NCBI GenBank assembly: GCA_019090365.1
Contig: JAHRWC010000164.1
Location: 1 to 15,990 of the forward strand
DNA from: Flavobacteriaceae bacterium
GTDB taxonomy: Bacteria > Bacteroidota > Bacteroidia > Flavobacteriales > Flavobacteriaceae
DNA: 15,990 nucleotides
Reading direction: 5' to 3'
A program made the translations under genes and the position numbers. Each line of letters begins with the position of its first letter. The first letter of the stretch is position 1. Shown here one piece after another: positions 1 through 6,534 of the stretch. Under the pieces are notes generated by a model. That model made no database searches. It had not been told where the DNA came from and was given only the letters and a program-made list of their open reading frames with translations.

Positions 1-543
1 AATGACGATGATTTAGCACATACCATTAGAGGTATTGTAAATCATGGGATGTATGTACGTTATCATCACGATGTTGTTGGTGTAAATTCTAGATTAGATT
101 CTATTCAAGCAACAGTACTTAGAGCAAAACTTCCTCATTTAGACGCTTACAATAAAGCGAGGAGAGAAGCTGCAAAAAAATATACAGATGCATTTAAAGG
201 AGTGAAAAATATTATTACTCCAACTTGTTTTTGTGATTCTGAAAACTATAGTTGTAACGACTGCGATTGTCATGTATATCATCAATATACCCTAAAGATT
301 GTTGATGCTGATAGAGATGCTTTGGCAAAGCATTTAAATGAAAATGATATTCCTTGTGGAGTTTATTATCCAATACCATTGCATCTTCAAAAAGCATATG
401 CAGATGAACGATATGATGAAAATGATTTTAAAGTAACTAATCAATTAGTGAAAGAAGTTATTTCACTTCCAATGCATACTGAATTAGACGACGAGCAAAT
501 TAAATTTATTACTGATACAATTATTAACTTCTTAAATCAATAA
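1..543 (+). CDS. DegT/DnrJ/EryC1-family sugar aminotransferase, C-terminal part (5' end outside window)
   Basis: The frame is open from base 1, so this is the last 180 residues of a gene starting upstream; the first ATG at 49 is internal. It resembles the C-terminal half of PLP-dependent aminotransferases that place an amino group on nucleotide-linked keto-sugars for surface polysaccharide. Visible family landmarks are the YHHDVVGVNSRLD stretch, the following helix rich in A, R and L, HVYHQYTLKI, and a C-terminal PLPMHTEL-like end (SLPMHTELDDEQI). The PLP-binding lysine and the N-terminal fold lie outside the window and cannot be checked. An odd feature is five cysteines within 15 residues just before HVYHQY (bases 226-270). 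The stop codon shares its last base with the galE start, so the two are probably co-transcribed and translationally coupled. The exact sugar substrate is not determinable from what is present. Confidence 0.88.
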   Translation, partial: NDDDLAHTIRGIVNHGMYVRYHHDVVGVNSRLDSIQATVLRAKLPHLDAYNKARREAAKKYTDAFKGVKNIITPTCFCDSENYSCNDCDCHVYHQYTLKIVDADRDALAKHLNENDIPCGVYYPIPLHLQKAYADERYDENDFKVTNQLVKEVISLPMHTELDDEQIKFITDTIINFLNQ

Positions 544-1565
544 TGAAAAAAATACTTGTAACTGGAGGGCTCGGTTATATTGGTTCTCATACTGTTGTAG
601 AATTACAACGCAATAATATTGATGTAATAATAATTGACAATCTTTCTAATTCTTCTGAAGAAGTATTAAAAGGTATTCATTCCATTTCTGGAATTACTCC
701 CTCATTTGTAAAATTAGACTTAAGAGATAAGGAAGATGTAGTTAACTTTTTTGAAGCTAATTCAGATATAGAAGGTATTATTCATTTTGCGGCTAGTAAG
801 GCAGTTGGTGAAAGTGTTGAAGATCCATTATTGTATTATGAAAATAATATTAACACACTTGTACTAGTATTACAGGAATGTAAAAAGCATCAGATAAATA
901 ATTTTATTTTTAGCTCTTCTTGTACTGTTTATGGTGAGCCTGATAGTTTACCAATTACAGAACAAGCACCTGTAAAAAAGGCAACTTCACCTTATGGAAA
1001 TACGAAACAGATTAGTGAAAATATAATTTTTGATTTTTGCTCAGTTTCAAATTTAAAATCAATTGCACTGCGATATTTCAATCCGATAGGAGCTCACGAA
1101 TCTTCAGAAATTGGAGAATTACCTCTTGGAGTACCATTAAACTTAGTGCCATTTATTACACAAACCGCTGCTGGAGTCAGAGAACAATTGTCTGTTTATG
1201 GTGATGATTATCCAACAGTAGATGGAAGTTGTGTTAGGGATTACATTCATGTTGTTGATCTAGCAAAAGCACATGTTGTTGCTTTAAAAAGATTACTTGA
1301 AGATAAAAATAAAACTAATTTTGAAGTATTTAATTTAGGAACAGGACGAGGTAGTTCAGTGTTAGAGGTTATCAATTCATTTGAAAAAGTGACCCATCAA
1401 AAATTAAACTATAAAATTGTAGAAAGAAGGCCAGGGGATGTGGTTTCTGTTTTTGCAGATACAAAAAAAGCCAATGATGTTTTAGGTTGGAAAACTGAAA
1501 GAACAATGGAAGATGCTTTGTTAACTGCATGGAATTGGGAAAAGAAAGTTAGAAACTTAAAATAA
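543..1565 (+). CDS. galE: UDP-glucose 4-epimerase (extended SDR family)
   Basis: This 340-residue protein interconverts UDP-glucose and UDP-galactose (possibly the N-acetyl forms) in the cytoplasm, feeding polysaccharide synthesis. The N-terminal Rossmann fold carries the NAD-binding GGLGYIG at residues 8-14. The catalytic set is complete: Ser126 in SSSCTVYG, and Tyr151 and Lys155 in the YxxxK motif. The substrate-binding regions RYFNPIGAH, GSCVRDYIHVVDLA and RRPGDV are all present, and the length matches the family (E. coli 338). The residue equivalent to E. coli Tyr299 is Val303 in GDVVSVFAD; in this family a small residue there is associated with accepting N-acetylhexosamines. The start at 543 overlaps the preceding stop codon by one base, and the next gene starts 6 bases after the stop. 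Identity is secure; substrate range is inferred. Confidence 0.95.
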   Translation: MKKILVTGGLGYIGSHTVVELQRNNIDVIIIDNLSNSSEEVLKGIHSISGITPSFVKLDLRDKEDVVNFFEANSDIEGIIHFAASKAVGESVEDPLLYYENNINTLVLVLQECKKHQINNFIFSSSCTVYGEPDSLPITEQAPVKKATSPYGNTKQISENIIFDFCSVSNLKSIALRYFNPIGAHESSEIGELPLGVPLNLVPFITQTAAGVREQLSVYGDDYPTVDGSCVRDYIHVVDLAKAHVVALKRLLEDKNKTNFEVFNLGTGRGSSVLEVINSFEKVTHQKLNYKIVERRPGDVVSVFADTKKANDVLGWKTERTMEDALLTAWNWEKKVRNLK

Positions 1566-1571
1566 TAAATT

Positions 1572-2849
1572 ATGAAACTTATATTGACGATTTGTTTACT
1601 ATTCATTTCCTTCGGAATAAATGCGCAGGATTATTATTTACACTGCGGAAAAGTTGTTGATACAAAAGATGGGAAAATTTTAAATAATAAAACCATAGTA
1701 GTTTCAAGTAATAAAATTGTTAGTGTTTTAAATGGTTTTGTGGACGGAAAGTCAAAGAATGATCAGACCATAGATTTAAAAAACAAGACAGTAATGCCTG
1801 GTTTGATTGATATGCATGTTCATATTGAAGGAGAAACGAACCCAAATCGATATTTACAAGTATTCACTTTAAATGAAGCAGATGTTGCATTTAATGCAGC
1901 TGAAATTGCAAATAGAACTTTACTTGCTGGGTTTACCACTGTTCGCGATTTAGGAGGGAGTGGAGTCAATGTTTCACTTAGAAAAGCAATTGCAAAAGGA
2001 AATGTTCCTGGACCAAGAATATTTACTGCAGAAAAAGCTATTGGTACAACTGGAGGACATGCAGATCCAACAAATGGTAGAAAAAAAGATTTGATGGGAG
2101 ATCCAGGCCCTAAAGAAGGCGTGATTAATGGAGTTGATGATGCTCGAAAAGCAGTAAGACAACGATATAAAAACGGAGCAGATTGGATAAAAATCACAGC
2201 AACCGGAGGAGTATTAAGTGTAGCAAAGAGTGGACAGAATCCACAATTTACACAAGAAGAAGTAAATGAAATAGTGAAAACAGCCAAGGAATATGGAATG
2301 GACGTAGCAGCTCATGCTCATGGTATTGATGGAATGAAAAGAGCAATTATTGCAGGAGTAAGAACTATAGAACATGGATCGTTGATGGATAAAGAAACAG
2401 CTGCTTTAATGAAACAATATGGAACTTACCTAGTACCTACTATTTCCGCTGGAAAGTATGTTGCAGAAAAAGCAAAAATAAAAGGATATTACCCAGAAAT
2501 TATTGTTCCAAAGGCTTTAGAGATTGGTGCTAAACTTCAGGGTATGTTTAATATGGCATATAAAGAAGGTGTTAAAATTGCATTTGGTACCGATGCTGGA
2601 GTATTTCCACATGGAGAGAATGGAAAAGAATTTGGCTATATGGTAGAAGGAGGAATGTCGCCTATGGAAACATTACAGTCTGCTACTATTACAAATGCTT
2701 TAATTTTAAAAATGGAAGGGCAATTAGGTCAGATATCTGAAGGCTTTTTAGCTGATATTATTGCAGTAGATGACAATCCGATTGATTCAATTAAAACTAT
2801 GGAAAATGTAGTTTTTGTAATGAAAAATGGTGTGATTTATAAGAAGTAA
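1572..2849 (+). CDS. Exported metal-dependent amidohydrolase (prolidase / imidazolonepropionase-like)
   Basis: This 425-residue protein begins with a signal peptide (MKLILTICLLFISFGINA, then QDYY), so it is exported, probably to the periplasm. The metal-site residues of the amidohydrolase TIM barrel are present in order: His82 and His84 (DMHVH), Lys207 in WIKI as the likely carboxylated bridging lysine, His248/His250 (AAHAHG), His268 (EHGS) and Asp341 (FGTDAG). The C-terminal LGQISEGFLADIIAVDDNP closes the flanking beta domain. This arrangement is shared by secreted Xaa-Pro dipeptidase-like and imidazolonepropionase-like enzymes; a peptide or cyclic amide substrate is likely, but the substrate cannot be read from sequence. 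It lies 6 bases after galE and is probably in the same transcript, without an obvious metabolic link. Its stop is only 3 bases from the stop of the convergent fabD. Confidence 0.9.
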   Translation: MKLILTICLLFISFGINAQDYYLHCGKVVDTKDGKILNNKTIVVSSNKIVSVLNGFVDGKSKNDQTIDLKNKTVMPGLIDMHVHIEGETNPNRYLQVFTLNEADVAFNAAEIANRTLLAGFTTVRDLGGSGVNVSLRKAIAKGNVPGPRIFTAEKAIGTTGGHADPTNGRKKDLMGDPGPKEGVINGVDDARKAVRQRYKNGADWIKITATGGVLSVAKSGQNPQFTQEEVNEIVKTAKEYGMDVAAHAHGIDGMKRAIIAGVRTIEHGSLMDKETAALMKQYGTYLVPTISAGKYVAEKAKIKGYYPEIIVPKALEIGAKLQGMFNMAYKEGVKIAFGTDAGVFPHGENGKEFGYMVEGGMSPMETLQSATITNALILKMEGQLGQISEGFLADIIAVDDNPIDSIKTMENVVFVMKNGVIYKK

Positions 2850-2852
2850 TTT

Positions 2853-3734
2853 TTAAATTTCTCCTTTTTCTGTACTCACACTTCTATCAATTTTTCTCAT
2901 TAACCCTTGTAAAACATTTCCAGGGCCTACTTCAACAAAATGGGTAGCACCATCTTTTATCATGTTTTGCATGCTTTGTGTCCACTTAACAGGAGCAGTC
3001 AATTGCGCTATTAAGTTTTTCTGAATCTCAGCAGGATCAGTTACAGCATTTGTACTTACATTTTGATAAATTGGACAAACAGGGTTTGAAAACTGTGTGT
3101 TTTCTATAGCAGCAGCTAATTCTTCTCGAGCAGGTTCCATTAAAGGACTGTGAAACGCTCCACCAACTGGTAATACTAATGCTCTTCTAGCACCAGCTTC
3201 CTTAAGTGATTCACAAGCAGTTTCAATAGCATTTATTTCACCAGAAATTACCAATTGCCCAGGACAATTATAATTTGCAGCAACAACAATACCGTTTGTT
3301 TCTGAACATATATTTTCAACGATAGCATCTTCTAATCCAAGAACAGCAGCCATAGTTGAAGGTTGATTTTCACAAGCTTTTTGCATGGCAAGAGCTCTTT
3401 TAGATACAAGTCTTAGTCCGTCTTCAAAAGCAAGAGTTTTATTAGCTACTAATGCAGAAATTTCACCTAAAGAATGTCCAGCAACCATATCTGGTTGGAA
3501 TTTATCTCCCATTACTTCAGCAATTATAGTTGAATGTAAAAAGATAGCAGGTTGAGTTACTTTTGTTTCTTTTAGCTCGTCTGCAGTACCTTCAAACATT
3601 GTTTTAGTGATTTCAAATCCTAAAATATCATTTGCTTGAAGAAATAACTCTTTTGCTTTTTGAGAAGATTCGTATAAATCTAATCCCATTCCGCTAAATT
3701 GAGCTCCCTGACCAGGAAAAATATATGCTTTCAT
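2853..3734 (-). CDS. fabD: Malonyl-CoA:ACP transacylase
   Basis: FabD loads malonyl groups from CoA onto acyl carrier protein for fatty-acid elongation in the cytoplasm. The 293-residue product has the oxyanion GQGAQ motif at residues 8-12, the catalytic serine Ser88 in GHSLGE, Arg113 in SKRALAMQ, which contacts the malonyl carboxylate, and the catalytic His195 in AFHSPLM. A C-terminal VEVGPGNVLQGL is also typical. The frame stays open to an ATG at 3860, but that adds 42 residues overlapping the preceding gene and unlike any FabD. The family's N-terminus (MKAYIFPGQGAQ) starts at 3734, and a Bacteroidota-type -7 element lies 19 bases before it, so 3734 is chosen. It follows the fructosamine-kinase-like gene by 35 bases and is convergent with the amidohydrolase gene. 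Confidence 0.95.
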   Translation of the reverse strand: MKAYIFPGQGAQFSGMGLDLYESSQKAKELFLQANDILGFEITKTMFEGTADELKETKVTQPAIFLHSTIIAEVMGDKFQPDMVAGHSLGEISALVANKTLAFEDGLRLVSKRALAMQKACENQPSTMAAVLGLEDAIVENICSETNGIVVAANYNCPGQLVISGEINAIETACESLKEAGARRALVLPVGGAFHSPLMEPAREELAAAIENTQFSNPVCPIYQNVSTNAVTDPAEIQKNLIAQLTAPVKWTQSMQNMIKDGATHFVEVGPGNVLQGLMRKIDRSVSTEKGEI

Positions 3735-3753
3735 ATTACTTGTTTTGGTTCGA

Positions 3754-3761
3754 CAAAAATA
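3754..3761 (-). promoter_or_regulatory. Probable internal promoter (-7 element) for fabD
   Basis: The minus strand reads TATTTTTG, an exact fit to the Bacteroidota -7 consensus TAnnTTTG, ending 19 bases before the chosen fabD start. No TTG is seen at the expected -33 distance, which would fall inside the 3' end of the preceding gene, so the call rests on the -7 box and its placement. It would give a short leader of about a dozen bases. Confidence 0.45.
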
Positions 3762-3769
3762 TGCATTAT

Positions 3770-4615
3770 CTATGAATATTGTTTCATTATAGAATTTACT
3801 TGTGAAAAATAACCTGAACCAAATAAATTTAAATGAACTAATAGATAATACAATTGCCAAAGAGATATTCTGTCTTTCCAGTTTTCAGATAAAGGAAATA
3901 TTTCATTATACAAATTAAACATTTCACTTGAAAAACCTCCAAATAGATGCATCATGGCAATATCCATTTCGCGATGACTATACGAAATAGCGGGATCTAT
4001 AAGCAGAGGTTCTCCTTTCGTTGAAATTAAATAATTGCCATTCCATAAATCCCCATGAATCAAAGATGATGTTTCATTTGGTATGGCCTCGGAAATGTTT
4101 TTAAAGACCTTTTCTAATTGATTAAAAGTATATCCTTTTTGGCTCGCTAATTTTAATTGTGGTTGTAACCTTTGTTTGATATAAAATTCTGATGCAGATT
4201 TTTCCTTACTATTATATTGAGGTAAACTACCAATATAATTATGGTGTGATAAGCCAAAAAATTCTTGTGTAGAATGATGGAGTTTGCTTAAGTTTTCAGT
4301 AAAAAGTTCGTTGAAATTTGATGCTTTATTTCCAGAAGGAATATATTCTATTAATAAATAAGAAATATTTTCAAACTCATTTTGTGATATTATTTTTGGC
4401 GTTCTAAAGCTTTTACTTTCTTTTAATATTTGAAGACCTCTAGCTTCAGTATCAAACATATTTGGAAACTTAGAAGCATCATTAACTTTAAGAACATAAT
4501 CTTCTGTATTACTTTTTAATAAAAAAACTGAATTAATACTGCCTCCAGAAAGTGGAATGATTTCGGTTAGTTGAATTTTATTTAATTCAGCAATGGCATG
4601 AAGAGTAGCGTTCAT
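3770..4615 (-). CDS. Fructosamine kinase / phosphotransferase-family protein
   Basis: This 281-residue protein belongs to the fructosamine-3-kinase family, protein-kinase-like enzymes that phosphorylate sugar adducts (Amadori products) on proteins or amines so that the adducts break down. Visible are a glycine-rich SGGSINSVFLL region (about 23-33), an ATP-contacting lysine in YVLKV (Lys43), a helix glutamate in DTEARGL (Glu57), the catalytic loop HGDLWNGN (187-194, Asp189 and Asn194) and the metal-binding LIDPAISY with Asp207, followed by HREMDIAMMHLFGGF. The length is normal for bacterial members (near 290). It starts 16 bases after the folA stop and precedes fabD by 35 bases, which points to one transcript. 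A role in repairing glycated proteins is inferred from family membership; the true substrate may be another small molecule. Confidence 0.88.
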   Translation of the reverse strand: MNATLHAIAELNKIQLTEIIPLSGGSINSVFLLKSNTEDYVLKVNDASKFPNMFDTEARGLQILKESKSFRTPKIISQNEFENISYLLIEYIPSGNKASNFNELFTENLSKLHHSTQEFFGLSHHNYIGSLPQYNSKEKSASEFYIKQRLQPQLKLASQKGYTFNQLEKVFKNISEAIPNETSSLIHGDLWNGNYLISTKGEPLLIDPAISYSHREMDIAMMHLFGGFSSEMFNLYNEIFPLSENWKDRISLWQLYYLLVHLNLFGSGYFSQVNSIMKQYS

Positions 4616-4631
4616 AAGCGCTTTTTGAAAA

Positions 4632-5114
4632 TTATTTCCTTATGAAGGTCTGATACGTAAATGAATGTTTATGTCGTTCATCTTTATCATGAAAAACTTC
4701 ATCCGTAAGTTTCCAATCTTTACTTGGTATTTCAGGAAAATATGTGTCAACATCAAATGAAGCATGAACTCTAGTCAGCTCAATTTTGGTTGCAAAGTCA
4801 AGGCCCAAAGTATAAATTTCTCCTCCTCCAATAATAAAAATTTCATTGTCATTTTTGGCAATTTCAAGAGCAGATTCCATGCTATTTGTTACAACTGCAC
4901 CTTCTTTCTTATAATTTGGATTCCTAGTAATAACAACATGAGTTCTGTTAGGTAGAGGCTTAGGGAAAGACTCGAAAGTTTTTCTGCCCATGATAATGTG
5001 ATGCCCAGTAGTTAACTGTTTAAAACGTTTAAAGTCATCTGGCAGGTGCCAAACTAAATCATTGTCTTTTCCAAGTTCATTGTTTTCACCTGCAGCAGCA
5101 ATTAGAGTAATCAT
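4632..5114 (-). CDS. folA: Dihydrofolate reductase
   Basis: FolA reduces dihydrofolate to tetrahydrofolate with NADPH, regenerating the cofactor oxidised by ThyA, encoded just upstream. The 160 residues align closely with the E. coli enzyme (159): WHLPDDF at 22-28 contains the catalytic Asp27, IMGRKTFES (41-49) is the NADPH phosphate loop, VVITRNP follows, and IIGGGEIY (94-101) is the second nucleotide-binding loop. The start codon overlaps the stop of the upstream 2TM gene in an ATGA arrangement (4 bases shared), indicating translational coupling. Nothing in the active site suggests an unusual inhibitor response, although that cannot be judged from sequence alone. Confidence 0.96.
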   Translation of the reverse strand: MITLIAAAGENNELGKDNDLVWHLPDDFKRFKQLTTGHHIIMGRKTFESFPKPLPNRTHVVITRNPNYKKEGAVVTNSMESALEIAKNDNEIFIIGGGEIYTLGLDFATKIELTRVHASFDVDTYFPEIPSKDWKLTDEVFHDKDERHKHSFTYQTFIRK

Positions 5115-5533
5115 TGGTTTTCTGTTGTTAGTGATTGATTCTCGTCGTTTTTTTTTACTTCTGGAGTAGGTAATTCCTTTTCTATTTTTTGTTGAAGTTG
5201 AGCTATTTTTTTTTCTTGTTTGGCTTTAAGTTTTTCTAATTGTCGATTTTCCCATTCTTTACCCATGAAACGATTCATAAAAAAAACATTCAATAGATGT
5301 ACTATAAATAAAAATGCCCAAAGAAGAATAGCCCATATAAACCAATCTTTAATAAAAAAATCTTTTCCAATTCCAAGAAGAGGGTTTATGATAATTAACA
5401 AAACGGAACCTGCTAAGAAAACGATAAAGTGTCGCATTAAACGTTTTTTTTGTTTAATTCTGGCACGAGCATAATCATATTGCTCTCTTTGTTCTATTTT
5501 TTGAGGATCAATGTTTTTGTCTTTAGAAAACAT
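5111..5533 (-). CDS. 2TM domain-containing membrane protein with C-terminal coiled coil
   Basis: This 140-residue protein has no known biochemical role. It contains a 2TM domain typical of Bacteroidota: a basic amphipathic lead-in with YARARIKQKKRLMRH (21-35), a first membrane helix at about 36-52, a second at about 64-83 (WFIWAILLWAFLFIVHLL), and the diagnostic GKEWENRQLEKL (91-102). This is followed by a charged, probably coiled-coil segment to about 120 and a polar tail. In other proteins the same domain is found on sensor and transcription proteins; here it stands almost alone. It lies between thyA (66 bases to the thyA stop) and folA (4-base overlap), so it is expressed together with folA. 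A link to folate metabolism is only positional. Confidence 0.85.
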   Translation of the reverse strand: MFSKDKNIDPQKIEQREQYDYARARIKQKKRLMRHFIVFLAGSVLLIIINPLLGIGKDFFIKDWFIWAILLWAFLFIVHLLNVFFMNRFMGKEWENRQLEKLKAKQEKKIAQLQQKIEKELPTPEVKKNDENQSLTTENQ

Positions 5534-5598
5534 AATATATTATTTAGGTATAATGTAAATGTACCTATTTTTATTTTTAGAATATAACAACTAATTAA

Positions 5599-6423
5599 TT
5601 AGATTGCAACTGCTCCTTTTATATGTGGATGTGGATCATAATCGACTAATGTGAAGTCATCAAAAACGAAACCGAATATATCTTTTACTTCCGGATTAAG
5701 TAACATCTTTGGAAGTGCTTTCGGTTCACGAGAAAGTTGTAGATCAATTTGTTCTAAGTGATTACTATATATATGTGCATCACCAAAAGTGTGTATAAAA
5801 TCACCTGCTTGTAAGCCACAAGCTTGTGCCATCATCATAGTAAACAATGCATAAGAGGCAATATTAAAAGGAACTCCTAAAAAAATATCTGCACTACGTT
5901 GGTATAATTGGCAAGAAAGTTTTCCTTCGGCTACATAAAATTGAAAAAAGGCGTGGCAAGGAGGTAATGCCGCTTTTCCATTGGCAACATTTTCACTAAA
6001 TCCTTTGCTTGTGTCAGGAAGTACACTTGGATTCCATGCACTTACTAACATTCTTCTACTGTCAGGGTTTTTCTTAAGGGTTTCAATTATTTCAGAAATT
6101 TGATCAATCTCTTCATTATTCCAATTGCGCCATTGATGTCCATAAACAGGGCCTAAATTTCCTTGTTCATCAGCCCATTCATTCCAAATTCGAACACCAT
6201 TTTCTTGAAGATATTTAATATTGGTGTCACCCTTTAGAAACCATAATAATTCATGAACAATTGATTTTAGATGTAACTTTTTAGTAGTAACCATCGGAAA
6301 TCCTTCACTAAGGTCGAAACGCATTTGATAACCAAATACACTTTTTGTGCCTGTTCCTGTTCTGTCTTGCTTTTCTGTTCCATGCTCAAGAACATGTTTT
6401 ATAAGGTCGTGGTATTGTTTCAT
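5599..6423 (-). CDS. thyA: Thymidylate synthase (ThyA type)
   Basis: ThyA makes dTMP from dUMP with methylene-tetrahydrofolate, producing dihydrofolate that FolA recycles. The 274 residues contain RTGTGT (Arg21), DSRRML (Arg123, Arg124), the nucleophile Cys156 in [24 protein letters not shown] (176-187) and the C-terminal [12 protein letters not shown], whose final residues close over the active site. Compared with the E. coli enzyme (264 residues) about a dozen extra residues (roughly 135-150, [20 protein letters not shown]) sit between the SAWN strand and the catalytic loop. The gene begins the folate group; a strong terminator lies upstream, so it needs its own promoter in 6424-6473, where only a weak -7-like TATTTTCA (6440-6447) is seen. 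Confidence 0.97.
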   Translation of the reverse strand: MKQYHDLIKHVLEHGTEKQDRTGTGTKSVFGYQMRFDLSEGFPMVTTKKLHLKSIVHELLWFLKGDTNIKYLQENGVRIWNEWADEQGNLGPVYGHQWRNWNNEEIDQISEIIETLKKNPDSRRMLVSAWNPSVLPDTSKGFSENVANGKAALPPCHAFFQFYVAEGKLSCQLYQRSADIFLGVPFNIASYALFTMMMAQACGLQAGDFIHTFGDAHIYSNHLEQIDLQLSREPKALPKMLLNPEVKDIFGFVFDDFTLVDYDPHPHIKGAVAI

Positions 6424-6473
6424 GAACTATTTAGTATTGTGAAAATACACTTTGATTAAGTGAAAGCTAAAAT

Positions 6474-6506
6474 AAAAAAAAGCTTCAAATCGATAAGATT
6501 GAAGCT
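6474..6506 (-). terminator. Rho-independent terminator after the nucleoside transporter gene
   Basis: On the minus strand an AGCTTCAATC arm (6497-6506) pairs with its complement at 6481-6491 through 10 base pairs with one bulged base and a 5-base loop, directly followed by a run of seven T (6474-6480). It lies 28 bases past the transporter stop and before thyA, separating two transcription units. Confidence 0.85.
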
Positions 6507-6534
6507 CTATTTTATATAAAAAAGTTATTAACTT

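Noticed and set aside
1820..2287. 155-codon open frame on the minus strand inside the amidohydrolase gene
   Set aside because: It lies wholly opposite a gene with all its metal-binding residues, reads as low-complexity S/F/P-rich protein, and has no promoter; an antisense shadow.
3735..3860. N-terminal extension of FabD by 42 residues
   Set aside because: It overlaps the 3' end of the preceding gene, and the family N-terminus begins at 3734, just after a -7 element.
5546..5566. AGGTA...TACCT inverted repeat upstream of the 2TM gene, with a TACATTTA box
   Set aside because: Only 5-bp arms around 11 bases; the -7-like box misses the final G and the spacing to TTG is 24 bases, so neither hairpin nor promoter is convincing.
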